Assembly: GCA_947458575.1 (NCBI GenBank)
Contig: CANHBE010000002.1
Span: forward strand, 1 to 31,590
Reading direction: 5' to 3'
DNA: 31,590 nt
Source: Flavobacteriaceae bacterium
GTDB lineage: Bacteria > Bacteroidota > Bacteroidia > Flavobacteriales > Flavobacteriaceae
Below the pieces are notes generated by a model. It ran no database searches. It was not told where the DNA came from and worked only from the letters and a program-made list of their open reading frames with translations. Each line of letters opens with the position of its first letter. Within the stretch, counting starts at the first letter, position 1. This document shows positions 7,559 to 16,414 of the stretch, one piece after another. Both the position numbers and the translations under genes were made by a program.

Positions 7559-8473
7559 CTAGTAATTCCACATATCTTGTTCAAAATCTCTAATTTTATC
7601 TTTCACACGTTCAGATTCGAGTAATTGCATTTGAGAATTTTCTTTCATGTACTGTGCAATTTCTCTATCACCGTAGACATTTTCTTCCTTATAAATTACG
7701 GCATTAAAACGCCTAGAATTCAACAAATGGTCAAAGGTAATAGGCATAGCTGAGTTTCGATCATTAAAAGCTTTTGCTTCATGCAATACATCTCGAATAG
7801 CAGGGAAATACACCCAGAACAACTCGATAACATCAGGATTCTCGGCACCGATATCTCTTGCTTCAGGAGATACCGGACATATACCCAACAATCGGTATTT
7901 CAATTCACTTTGTCTTTTATCGAAGTACCAATATCCTTTAATCTTATAACCTGAAATATCCTGTGCAGTTAAATCTTTAGTATTGATATATTGTGGATCC
8001 AAGATTCTTTTACCTGACTTGTAATCATCATAATAATTATTAATCTCATCAATACCGGCTTGTGTAGTATCTACGTACTTAAACGAAGACTGCATGTCCT
8101 TAAGGGTTTTCTTCGTATTGAAGTAATCATCAGCATAAACTTCTGTAATCTTACCTCTCTTAATTCCGTTTAATAGAACATTAAAAAGAGAACGTCTGTC
8201 CTTTCCAATATTGGCTGTGTCAATAGGATAGAATAAGGGAAAATTGATTCTTTCATCCAAATCAATCAATTCCCAAACTGTCTTTCCCATAAGCACATCT
8301 CTATCATGAACGTACCCATAAGCCAAAGGTCTATCATTGTCTGAAATCAACTGCGCCGGTGTTTTCTTTCCAATTTCATCCGGAGTTTTGGCATTGAGTA
8401 AATTTGACTGTGCGGATGTATTAAAACTACCGAGAGCCAATAGAATAACCGATAAAAAATTTCTTATATTCAT
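7559..8473 (-). CDS. gldN: Gliding motility/T9SS protein GldN
   Basis: This is a protein of 304 residues with a signal peptide (MNIRNFLSVILLALGSFNTSAQS). Conserved GldN/PorN features are visible: RPLAYGYVHDRDVLMGKTVWE near residue 50, RINFPLFYP, IKGYWYFDKRQSELKYRLLG, then ELFWVYFPAIRDVLH and the late FDHLLNSRRFNAVIYKEEN. In the type IX secretion system GldN pairs with the lipoprotein GldK to form the periplasmic ring under the outer membrane. It is the last of four genes in gldK-L-M-N order, the standard arrangement, and a terminator follows it. Length and motifs are normal. Confidence 0.97.
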   Translation of the reverse strand: MNIRNFLSVILLALGSFNTSAQSNLLNAKTPDEIGKKTPAQLISDNDRPLAYGYVHDRDVLMGKTVWELIDLDERINFPLFYPIDTANIGKDRRSLFNVLLNGIKRGKITEVYADDYFNTKKTLKDMQSSFKYVDTTQAGIDEINNYYDDYKSGKRILDPQYINTKDLTAQDISGYKIKGYWYFDKRQSELKYRLLGICPVSPEARDIGAENPDVIELFWVYFPAIRDVLHEAKAFNDRNSAMPITFDHLLNSRRFNAVIYKEENVYGDREIAQYMKENSQMQLLESERVKDKIRDFEQDMWNY

Positions 8474-8532
8474 GTTTAAATATTGAAAGTTGGCATTATG
8501 ACTAGTAAAAAAACCAGTTCGCTCTATATCCT

Positions 8533-10086
8533 CTATTGTATTTCATAAATTACTGGCGCACACTTACCGGTCACAATATTTGCGCTTACACCAACAATTT
8601 TTGTCTTGATGTCATAAATAGTAACTTGATCCCCTCTACCAGCTCTTGCTAAAGCAGCTTTACATTGACCATTTACTCTGTCACCATTTACAATAATAGC
8701 AGCTTGACCAGGCACCTTAAATGTAAACTGTGTAACTTGAAAATTTAAATCATATAAAAAGTCTGGTAACTTAGCAGAAATTTGCGAAACTTCAAGACGT
8801 GACTTTGCACCTTTATCATTTCCGATAGTTCCACCAATAGCACCCTGTGGACCAGGAATATTCTTGATTCTAAATGTTTTCTTATCTGCAACTTTAGACT
8901 TATCTGGTAATTCACCTGTCACATTAACGGTAACTTCCGTACCAGAACCAGGATTAAGATTATACTGCCCTGGTTTTGACCCTCTTGTTAACCCAGGAGC
9001 GGAAGCATTAACCTTGTTATCAGAAATTCCAGCAAAGGAAATGGTCATAGGGTTAGGTAAACCTCTATACACAACATTCATTTTGTCTGCAGAAATATTT
9101 GCAGAATTAGGTCTTGGTACTACGACATAGTTCCCCTTAATTGGTAAACTAACGACCTTTCCGCCTTCATCAAAATTAAATGATCCTGTAATCTCATGCT
9201 CTCCAACAGCGCCAGCACCAAAAGAGAACTCAGCCTGACCTGCTGATGCTTTTACTGAATTTCCGTTCACAACTACTGATTTAGCTACTAGATTTGGGTC
9301 GAACTTACCCAAAATAATTTTCCCTTTCACAGCTTCACCTTGAAAGAAAGCAGTTTTCTCAGGTACAACAATTGGCTGGTAAGCGGTTAGTGATGCCGCT
9401 GCTACAAGATCAGACTGAAACATTCCGGTCATAACATCGCTTTCTGTTGTTTTGATGTCTGCTTGCAATTGCGAAAGTTTAGTTATTGTCGCAATCAAAG
9501 GAAACCCCTTATAGTTATATTCCAACCATGGTAACGTCGTACCAGCATTTTTGGATTTTACAGGACTTGTGGCAAATCTCTTCTCGATTTTACTCATTTC
9601 TGATGCAGCTATAGAACTGCCACCGATTGATTTCAACTGTCCAGCAAAACTTGACACTTTGTTTACAAATTCTTGACCTTTCGGTGTTAATTTATCGCCG
9701 CTAAACCAAAGTTCATCAACCTTGTCCCCCTTATCCATAGCCTCAAAAGGTAAGTTGCCATCAGCATCCTTAACTAAATCTTTAGTTAAGTCATTTTTGA
9801 TATTCTCAATGTAACTGGTAAAATCTTTACAAAGTGCACGAATTTTCTCAACTTTAGCTTTCTTATCGCCGTACTGTAGCGGCTGTTCAGAAGCTTTTTG
9901 AGCTAATTGCTCGAAAGAGGATTGATTACGAACATCAGTAATACTATTTGATTCAACAATTTTATTATTCAAAATTCCAAAAGCGGATAGAACCTCTTTT
10001 GACATATTTAAGGCCAACATCGCGATGAAAACCAAATACATCAGGTTAATCATCTTCTGCCTAGGGGTTAATTTTCCTCCTGCCAT
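8533..10086 (-). CDS. gldM: Gliding motility/T9SS motor protein GldM
   Basis: This is a protein of 517 residues. The N-terminus MAGGKLTPRQKMINLMYLVF is the GldM hallmark, followed by a single membrane helix (about residues 13-33) and a long periplasmic part. The latter contains the helical D1 region (residues about 35-225) and later beta-rich domains with VPRPNSANISADKMNVVYRG and NPMTISFAGI, normal for GldM/PorM. GldM dimers run from the inner-membrane motor to the GldK/N ring and transmit the force produced by GldL-GldM for secretion and gliding. It lies between gldL and gldN with short gaps, in an operon. The length is normal and no damage is seen. Confidence 0.97.
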   Translation of the reverse strand: MAGGKLTPRQKMINLMYLVFIAMLALNMSKEVLSAFGILNNKIVESNSITDVRNQSSFEQLAQKASEQPLQYGDKKAKVEKIRALCKDFTSYIENIKNDLTKDLVKDADGNLPFEAMDKGDKVDELWFSGDKLTPKGQEFVNKVSSFAGQLKSIGGSSIAASEMSKIEKRFATSPVKSKNAGTTLPWLEYNYKGFPLIATITKLSQLQADIKTTESDVMTGMFQSDLVAAASLTAYQPIVVPEKTAFFQGEAVKGKIILGKFDPNLVAKSVVVNGNSVKASAGQAEFSFGAGAVGEHEITGSFNFDEGGKVVSLPIKGNYVVVPRPNSANISADKMNVVYRGLPNPMTISFAGISDNKVNASAPGLTRGSKPGQYNLNPGSGTEVTVNVTGELPDKSKVADKKTFRIKNIPGPQGAIGGTIGNDKGAKSRLEVSQISAKLPDFLYDLNFQVTQFTFKVPGQAAIIVNGDRVNGQCKAALARAGRGDQVTIYDIKTKIVGVSANIVTGKCAPVIYEIQ

Positions 10087-10135
10087 TTTTTTCTAATTAA
10101 GTTTGTTTTGTTTATTATAAAAATGTAGTTGGATA

Positions 10136-10774
10136 CTAATTCCCTTTACCACTCATAGCCGAAAGCATTCCACCATATACATTGTTCAAAGAAGACAAGT
10201 TAGATGTTAGTGACTGCATTTGATCTTTCAATTTCAAGTTATTTTCAGCAACCTCATTATTTATCTGTGCGTTTCGCGATGCACTATCCAATTGTATCTT
10301 GTACAAACTATTTAGTGATTCCATTTGTGCTGCAGCTAATGTTAACTCTTCACTATATTTCTTCGTAGAGGCGATTGAATCAACGGTTGGTGATATACCT
10401 TTCGCAGCAGATTCAAAATTCTTGATACTGTTACCTAAGCTTGCCATTAATTCACCATCGATTTTAGCTTCTTTCAACATTGCATCTAGTTTCTGAGAAA
10501 GCATACCTTGAGCATCTTTAGGCTCTTCTTTTTTGGTATCCTTTTTTCTAGCCTCACCGTTTGCTAATTCGGGATAAACAAGTGACCAATCAAGTTCTTC
10601 ATCGGGTTTGTCAAAAGCTGATAAACCAAAAATAAAGGCTTCAGTTCCAAGACCTATGATCAACATTGCGCTTGCTCCCGGCCAGTGCATAAGCTTGAAA
10701 AGCGCACCTACGATTACTACTGCCGCCCCCATACCGTAAGCGAAGTTCATTGCTGTTTTACTTAATAATGCCAT
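10136..10774 (-). CDS. gldL: Gliding motility/T9SS motor protein GldL
   Basis: This is a protein of 212 residues with two N-terminal membrane helices (about 8-28 and 35-52) and a long cytoplasmic helical tail. The charged residues that serve the proton path in F. johnsoniae GldL (Lys27, His30, Glu49) are present here as Lys27, His30 and Glu45; the shift of four comes from a shorter loop (HWPGASAM) between the helices. The conserved WSLVYPELANGEA follows the helices. GldL pentamers surround the GldM dimer and convert the proton gradient into rotation for type IX secretion and gliding. The operon context gldK-L-M-N is intact. The tail is rich in Asn, Ser and Gln and ends MLSAMSGKGN. Confidence 0.97.
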   Translation of the reverse strand: MALLSKTAMNFAYGMGAAVVIVGALFKLMHWPGASAMLIIGLGTEAFIFGLSAFDKPDEELDWSLVYPELANGEARKKDTKKEEPKDAQGMLSQKLDAMLKEAKIDGELMASLGNSIKNFESAAKGISPTVDSIASTKKYSEELTLAAAQMESLNSLYKIQLDSASRNAQINNEVAENNLKLKDQMQSLTSNLSSLNNVYGGMLSAMSGKGN

Positions 10775-10824
10775 AATAAAAAATTTAGTTAGTTAAGTTA
10801 ATTGTATAATTAGTTGGTTAATAT

Positions 10825-12240
10825 TTATCTTTTAGGAGCCTTCCCAGTTGTAACCGTACCCATGTAATCCTGAACGGTTCTGAAACCTATGTAGCTTCTG
10901 GCTGTGTCGGCATACTCGAAGTCTCTCGTACTAACTTGCAAGAAATAAGCAACGTCTTTCCAAGACCCACCACGAACAACTTTACGCATGTTCTTAGAAT
11001 CAGGCACATTAGGATTCATTGAAGAAACATACTCATAAGCTCCAGCATCGTAAGACGAATCAGTCCATTCCGCTACATTACCTGCCATATTGTAGAGATT
11101 GTAGCCGTTAGGTTCAAAAGACTTTGCCTCAACTGTATATAAAGATTGATCTGCTGCGTAGTCTCCACGATTGGGTTTGAAATTGGCAAGGAAACAACCT
11201 CTATCATTTTTGGTATATGGGCCTCCCCAAGGATATGCACCAGACTCAAGACCGCCTCTAGCAGAATACTCCCATTCCGCTTCAGTTGGCAATCTGAAGG
11301 AGTTTGTCAAATCTCTTCCTTTTTTCTTTGATTTTATGTAGGTATTCTTCTTTAAAGTCCTCCAAGCACAGAAAGCTTTAGCTTGTTTCCAATTCACACC
11401 TACTACAGGATACTCAGAGTAAGCTTGATGCCATAGATAGTCGTTATGCATAGGCTCATTGTAAGAATAAGCAAAGTCTTTAATCCAAACAGTTGTATCA
11501 GGATAGACTTTCGTTTGCTCCGTCTTGATGAAATCTTTTCTTCTTCCTGTTTTTGCTTTGGCAGCAGCTTGAATATCCATCCAAGAGTAGCGGAATTTTA
11601 ACTTGTTAACATCTATTGTTCTCAATCCGTTAAAAGACTCAGCAACAGGCAGATACATTGTATCCATTACTTCAGTATAATATTCATCAGGATACTTAGA
11701 AGTATCTTTAATTAGCTTCACTTTTCTATTCAATTTTCTACCAGCATACGGATCATCATCAGTGCCTACGCTGTAATAGTTTTCATACATATACTTATCA
11801 TAAGCAGTCATCTTAGCAGGATCAGCATCATTGAAAGCAAAATCTGAAATACTACCACCGCTTTTGCCTGACTTTCCTCCCTTGGCTCCTCCAGCTGTTC
11901 CACCTCCTCCAACTTCGTCTGCCAAAATCGCAAGCCGCACACGAATAATAGAATCTTTAACCCATTCCACAAATTCGCGATATTCACTGTTTGTAATCTC
12001 GGTCTCATCCATGTAGAAAGATCTAACAGTTACAGTCTTTGTAGGAGCATCTTGAACATTAGCCAAATCATCATCGGATTTCCCCATTATGAATGATCCT
12101 CCCGGAACTAAAGTCATACCGTAAGGCTTCTCCGGATGCCATTTTTTTCCTTTCACACCTACTAATTCTCCTTTGTCACTTGAGCCTCCGCAGCTCACTA
12201 ACATGGAAATTATTACTGAAAATGAAATGAATTTCTTCAT
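10825..12240 (-). CDS. gldK: Gliding motility/T9SS lipoprotein GldK
   Basis: This is a protein of 471 residues. A lipoprotein signal peptide ends in the lipobox MLVSC, so the mature protein is lipidated on Cys. The body is an FGE-sulfatase-type domain: MTLVPGGSFIMGKSDDD, then SFYMDETEITNSEYREFV, then FRLPTEAEWEYSARGG, GNVAEWTDSSY, and VVRGGSWKD with a closing YIGFRTVQDY. GldK/PorK combines with GldN in the outer-membrane-attached ring of the T9SS; the domain is structural here and no enzymatic function is known. A Gly/Ser/Lys-rich insertion (near residues 110-130, GGGGTAGGAKGGKSGKSGGS) is a low-complexity loop that may vary between strains. It is the first gene of the operon, with a 247-bp gap upstream holding the likely promoter. 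Confidence 0.97.
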   Translation of the reverse strand: MKKFISFSVIISMLVSCGGSSDKGELVGVKGKKWHPEKPYGMTLVPGGSFIMGKSDDDLANVQDAPTKTVTVRSFYMDETEITNSEYREFVEWVKDSIIRVRLAILADEVGGGGTAGGAKGGKSGKSGGSISDFAFNDADPAKMTAYDKYMYENYYSVGTDDDPYAGRKLNRKVKLIKDTSKYPDEYYTEVMDTMYLPVAESFNGLRTIDVNKLKFRYSWMDIQAAAKAKTGRRKDFIKTEQTKVYPDTTVWIKDFAYSYNEPMHNDYLWHQAYSEYPVVGVNWKQAKAFCAWRTLKKNTYIKSKKKGRDLTNSFRLPTEAEWEYSARGGLESGAYPWGGPYTKNDRGCFLANFKPNRGDYAADQSLYTVEAKSFEPNGYNLYNMAGNVAEWTDSSYDAGAYEYVSSMNPNVPDSKNMRKVVRGGSWKDVAYFLQVSTRDFEYADTARSYIGFRTVQDYMGTVTTGKAPKR

Positions 12241-12299
12241 ATATATCGAAGTTATGTGTACGTTAATATTTTAAGGGCGTAAACCTATTTATTATTTTT

Positions 12300-12307
12300 C
12301 AAAAATA
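12300..12307 (-). promoter_or_regulatory. Candidate -7 box (TATTTTTG) of the gldKLMN operon
   Basis: The 247-bp gap 12241-12487 is very AT-rich and holds no gene. On the minus strand 12307-12300 reads TATTTTTG, an exact TANNTTTG about 60 bp before gldK. A second identical octamer lies at 12371-12364. Neither has a clear -33 partner, so both may be chance in AT-rich DNA. Confidence 0.3.
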
Positions 12308-12487
12308 CAATTAAAAATTATTAAATTTTAAAGTCACACCGGTAATCTTCTGCAATAGCAAGCCAAAAATAAAATTTAGTTTCAAATAAAAAAAATATTT
12401 TATCGATTAAAAACAAATTAAATCGTTAAAATGTAATATACAGGAATATTTGAAAGAAAAAAGATACAAAAACGATTGCTTGAAAAG

Positions 12488-13630
12488 TCAAAGTAAATTC
12501 TTTCGTTGGGCTTTCCACCATCGCTCGGGAATCTCATGATTACATGCAGCAAGGTACTCCTCGTGCGAACATGACAACAACGTACTTTTTTTAAGTTTAG
12601 TATTCTTTGTTGACAAAAATGGAATTTCAATCCACCAACGGTCAGTCTTATCGCTTTTATAAAAAACCAGTTCTTCAGCTTCTAAAGGCACGATAAACTT
12701 CAAATAGTTATCCTTGCTACCGAATGGATACTCATTTGATCGATAATGAAATCCCTCTATAAAGTACCATATAACCTGAGCAATCAAATTTGACTCAAAT
12801 TCAGAATCATTGTGATTGAAAATACCCAATACCGTTACCTTATCGCTTAATCCGGCATAACGAGACAAAGCACAAATTTCCTTTCCAGTAAAACCATTTG
12901 AAATAAATGTGCTACTATTACCGGAATCCGAAGACTTGACGGAAGTCATATCTAAACTAACTATATCTGCATCCCTGAAAACAGGTTCCGCCAATAGAAT
13001 GTTACTTGATATGTCCCCCAAACGATAACTATCAAAATAAAGCTTTTCAATCAAATCAATCTCCTCCTGAGAATTGTAATATGTCTGATAACCAACATTA
13101 CAAAAATTAAAAAGATTATTTGGTTCATCCAAAACAATTCTTGTTAGGTAAGAACTACTCGAGATATGATCGGCTTCTTTGCCAAAATCAAACCTACTAT
13201 CAATCGCTACCAAATTTACCATTTGCTCAAGGCTATCATATGCTCTATAAATCGGATAAGTTAAATCTTGAGATCCACCGATAACAATAGGAATTATTCT
13301 TTGCCTTATTAGGGCAGAGACTACTTCTCTCAAAGCAAAATAAGTGTCATTTTGTGAATGACCAGGATAGATATTGCCAAGGTCGGCAATCGAAGCTTCC
13401 CAATTTCCCGGAAAAAGAGAATAAAACTCCTTTCTAATACTTTCGAGATTGGTGAAGGATCCGTTATCTTTTACCTCAAGAACACCTATAATAGCAATTC
13501 TTACTTTGCTCAAATCTGGAAATTCGATTGTGCTATGAAAAGAAACCTTACTACCTAATTGCTGTGACGTCAAACTCGAAATAAAAGTAGCAATCTCATT
13601 GCTGATGGGATGGAGTATATCAAATTCCAT
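12488..13630 (-). CDS. Arginase/formimidoylglutamase-fold protein with degenerate metal site
   Basis: This protein of 380 residues aligns along the ureohydrolase (arginase/agmatinase/formimidoylglutamase) fold: IPIVIGGSQDLTY at 113-125, LVAIDSRFDFG at 140-150 and ADIVSLDMTSV at 221-231. In active enzymes these motifs are GGxHxxT, DAHxD and SxDxD, supplying six ligands to two manganese ions. Here three are lost: His becomes Gln121, the His of DAH becomes Arg146, and the second Asp of DxD becomes Thr229. Asp144, Asp148 and Asp227 remain. The fold is probably kept but two-metal hydrolysis should not work. It starts 2 bp after topA on the same strand, so they are co-transcribed, and gldK follows. 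I recall similar proteins annotated as formimidoylglutamase in other Flavobacteriia; no hut genes are nearby. The real function is unknown. Confidence 0.8.
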   Translation of the reverse strand: MEFDILHPISNEIATFISSLTSQQLGSKVSFHSTIEFPDLSKVRIAIIGVLEVKDNGSFTNLESIRKEFYSLFPGNWEASIADLGNIYPGHSQNDTYFALREVVSALIRQRIIPIVIGGSQDLTYPIYRAYDSLEQMVNLVAIDSRFDFGKEADHISSSSYLTRIVLDEPNNLFNFCNVGYQTYYNSQEEIDLIEKLYFDSYRLGDISSNILLAEPVFRDADIVSLDMTSVKSSDSGNSSTFISNGFTGKEICALSRYAGLSDKVTVLGIFNHNDSEFESNLIAQVIWYFIEGFHYRSNEYPFGSKDNYLKFIVPLEAEELVFYKSDKTDRWWIEIPFLSTKNTKLKKSTLLSCSHEEYLAACNHEIPERWWKAQRKNLL

Positions 13631-13632
13631 TT

Positions 13633-16137
13633 CTACTTCTTTTTGGAGGATGGTTTCTTCTTATTGCTAACAGCCTTTTTTGTCCCTTTCTTAGGCGGTG
13701 ATTTCTTGTCAATCAACTCCTGAACTTGGGGAAGGGTTAATTTCGTTACATCAACATCCTTTCCTAATTCGATTTTCAATTTTCCTTTTGTAATTACAGA
13801 TTTTCCCCATCGTGCTTTTTCGATTGCAATACCTTCTTCCTCCCAATGTTGAATAACCTTATCTATGTCCTTTTGTAGTTTTTCCTCAATAAGCACTTCA
13901 ATGTCTTTTTGCGATAGGGCATCAAAATTATATTTTTTACTGACGTTAATATACAAGCCATTCCATTTGATAAAAGGCCCAAATCGACCCACTCCTTTCT
14001 GCACATCAATATCTCTATATCGTCCAATAGGAGCATCTGCTTTAAGCTTGTCATCAATTATTTCTTGAGCACGTTCAACTGTCACGTCGAGCGGGTTTTC
14101 TCCTTTCGCTAATGATATAAAAAGATTTCCATAACGCACATATGGACCGAATCTTCCATTGTTTACCTCAACTTCCTGCCCTTTATAATTTCCTAAATTC
14201 TTTGGCAAAAGAAACAAATTTAAAGCCTCCTCCAAAGTAATGCTACCTATATTTTGATCTGGCATCAAACTAGCAAACTTCTTGTCTTCATCCTCTGCAT
14301 CTCCAATTTGCGCCATCGGTCCAAATTTCCCAAGTCGAACACTAATTGGTTTCCCCGAAAGTGGATCAGTACCGAGAACTCTCTCTCCACTCTCGCGCTC
14401 AGCGCTAGCCTCTACTTCAACCACATTGGGATGAAATTTATTGTAGAAGTCCTGCATCATTTTCTCCCAATTTACATTGCCTTCTGCAATTTCATCAAAG
14501 TCTTGCTCAACCTTTGCCGTAAAATTGTAATCTAGTATGCTACCAAAATTCTTAACAAGAAAATCGGTGACTACTATTCCAATATCCGTTGGAACTAATT
14601 TTCCTTTGTCGGACCCAGTATTCTCCTTTAATTGTTGTTCGTTGATGACACCTGACTTTAGCGTGAGCTGAGTATAAACACGCTCTTGACCGTCAAGATT
14701 ACCTTTCTCAATATATGATCTATTGATAATTGTGGAAATCGTTGGCGCGTATGTTGAAGGACGTCCAATACCCAATTCCTCTAACTTTTTTACCAACGCT
14801 GCTTCACTGTATCTAGGAGCAGGTCTTGAATATCGCTCAGTAGCAACAATCGCATTATTGTTCAAAATCTCTCCCACTTTCATCGATGGTAGCATTCCCT
14901 CTTGCTCTTCTTCATCCTCGTCATTACCTTCCAAATAGACCTTCAAAAACCCTTCGAACAAAAGAACTTCACCAGAAGCAGAAAAAACTTCATTATGCTT
15001 GTTTGCTGCAATTTTTACCGAAGTCCGCTCTAATTCTGCATCACTCATTTGTGATGCTAAAGTGCGCTTCCAAATTAAGTCATATAATCTGGCTTGGTCA
15101 CGATCTATATTTAATGACTGTCTCGACATATCTGTGGGCCTAATCGCTTCGTGAGCTTCTTGAGCACCCTTACTTTTTGTGGCGAAACTTCTTGGCTTTG
15201 AGAACTCTTTCCCATACGACTTGACAATCTCAGCCTGAGCAGCTTCAACTGCCTCTTTGGAGAGATTAACGCTATCTGTTCGCATGTATGTAATCAATCC
15301 GGCTTCGTACAACCTTTGTGCTAATTGCATCGTAATAGAAACTGGCAAATAAAGCTTTCTTGCAGCTTCTTGTTGAAGCGTAGAAGTTGTGAAAGGCGCG
15401 GCTGGAGATTTCCTTGCTGGCTTGGTTTCAATATCAGAAACAGCATACGTGGCTCCAATACTCGATTTCAAAAATGCCTCAGCTTCCTCTCTTGTCGCAA
15501 AATTACGTGGCAACTTTGCTTTAAATGTTTTACCGAGAGTATTTATAAACTCAGCAGACACTACGTATGACGCAACTGCTTTAAAACCTTGTATTTCTCG
15601 CTCTCTTTCTACGATTAGTCTAACAGCAACTGACTGAACTCGACCCGCTGACAATCCTCCTTTTACCTTTCGCCACAAAACCGGGGAAAGTTCGTAACCC
15701 ACCAAACGATCTAAGACTCGTCGAGCTTGCTGTGCATTAACCAAATTATAATCTATTTCTCTGGGATTCTCAATAGCTTTAAGTATGGCTGATTTGGTTA
15801 TCTCATGGAATACAATTCGCTTCGTTTTGTTCCGGTCAAGTTTTAACTCTTCAGCTAAATGCCATGATATTGCTTCACCTTCTCGATCCTCATCGGAGGC
15901 TAACCATACCATTTCGGAATTTTTCGCTAAAGTTTTTAATTTCGAAACCAATGCCTTTTTATCAGCTGAAACTTCATACTTTGGCTTAAAACCATTTGTG
16001 ACATCAACGCCAATTTCTTTAGATGGCAAATCGGCAATGTGGCCATAACTAGACTCAACCTGAAAATCGCTTCCCAAAAACTTTTCAATTGTCTTGGCTT
16101 TTGCCGGCGACTCCACGATCACTAAATTTTTTGCCAT
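13633..16137 (-). CDS. topA: DNA topoisomerase I (type IA)
   Basis: This is a protein of 834 residues. The Toprim domain is N-terminal (VIVESPAKAKTIEKFLG near residue 6; acidic triad in DEDREGEAIS near 82). The core has GYELSPVLWRKVKGGLSAGR and the active-site tyrosine in LITYMRTDS, Tyr284. Then come AHEAIRPTD and GIGRPSTYAPTISTIINRSY. In place of zinc fingers the C-terminus carries glycine-rich topoisomerase C-terminal repeats (RLGKFGPMAQIG, GRFGPYVRYG, GRFGPFIKWNG and a fourth near KARWGKSVITKG) and a lysine-rich tail. The enzyme relaxes negative supercoils behind RNA polymerase. Cys-free C-terminal repeats are usual in Bacteroidota. An exact -7 box (TACTTTTG, 16191-16184) lies 46 bp upstream. 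Confidence 0.98.
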   Translation of the reverse strand: MAKNLVIVESPAKAKTIEKFLGSDFQVESSYGHIADLPSKEIGVDVTNGFKPKYEVSADKKALVSKLKTLAKNSEMVWLASDEDREGEAISWHLAEELKLDRNKTKRIVFHEITKSAILKAIENPREIDYNLVNAQQARRVLDRLVGYELSPVLWRKVKGGLSAGRVQSVAVRLIVEREREIQGFKAVASYVVSAEFINTLGKTFKAKLPRNFATREEAEAFLKSSIGATYAVSDIETKPARKSPAAPFTTSTLQQEAARKLYLPVSITMQLAQRLYEAGLITYMRTDSVNLSKEAVEAAQAEIVKSYGKEFSKPRSFATKSKGAQEAHEAIRPTDMSRQSLNIDRDQARLYDLIWKRTLASQMSDAELERTSVKIAANKHNEVFSASGEVLLFEGFLKVYLEGNDEDEEEQEGMLPSMKVGEILNNNAIVATERYSRPAPRYSEAALVKKLEELGIGRPSTYAPTISTIINRSYIEKGNLDGQERVYTQLTLKSGVINEQQLKENTGSDKGKLVPTDIGIVVTDFLVKNFGSILDYNFTAKVEQDFDEIAEGNVNWEKMMQDFYNKFHPNVVEVEASAERESGERVLGTDPLSGKPISVRLGKFGPMAQIGDAEDEDKKFASLMPDQNIGSITLEEALNLFLLPKNLGNYKGQEVEVNNGRFGPYVRYGNLFISLAKGENPLDVTVERAQEIIDDKLKADAPIGRYRDIDVQKGVGRFGPFIKWNGLYINVSKKYNFDALSQKDIEVLIEEKLQKDIDKVIQHWEEEGIAIEKARWGKSVITKGKLKIELGKDVDVTKLTLPQVQELIDKKSPPKKGTKKAVSNKKKPSSKKK

Positions 16138-16183
16138 ATTGCTTTTCTATTTTTTTGGAACTTGAACCATCCTCTGATCGTCG

Positions 16184-16191
16184 CAAAAGTA
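16184..16191 (-). promoter_or_regulatory. -7 box (TACTTTTG) for topA
   Basis: On the minus strand 16191-16184 reads TACTTTTG, an exact TANNTTTG, 46 bp before the topA ATG. The -33 position shows no TTG. It would drive topA and the arginase-fold gene behind it. Confidence 0.45.
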
Positions 16192-16346
16192 TCTATTTTT
16201 TTTAAATTACGAATTTATGACTAAAAATTCGAGGCGATGGATCTTGTTTATACGAGCAAATGCCAACTGGAAGCAGAAATTCAATTGAAAACAGTAAATC
16301 AAAAATACACGTTCATCAATATTATTTTCGTAGCAGAAAGTTAGGC

Positions 16347-16386
16347 TGTCATATTGTCATATTAAAGTGCAATTGCACTATCTTTG
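16347..16386 (+). promoter_or_regulatory. Promoter of the miaB operon with internal palindrome
   Basis: TTG (16354-16356), a 22-bp spacer and TATCTTTG (16379-16386) fit the Bacteroidota -33/-7 pattern, 28 bp before the miaB ATG. The spacer holds a perfect 14-bp palindrome, AGTGCAATTGCACT (16366-16379), which touches the -7 box. The -33 element lies in a tandem 8-bp repeat, TGTCATAT twice (16347-16362). The palindrome is placed where a dimeric repressor would block RNA polymerase. Confidence 0.6.
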
Positions 16387-16414
16387 CCTGAATTGAAAGT
16401 GTTACACATTGAAT

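Noticed and set aside
12241..12487. Small RNA gene in the gap before gldK
   Set aside because: The sequence is almost entirely A/T without a stable hairpin or terminator; only weak promoter-like boxes are present.
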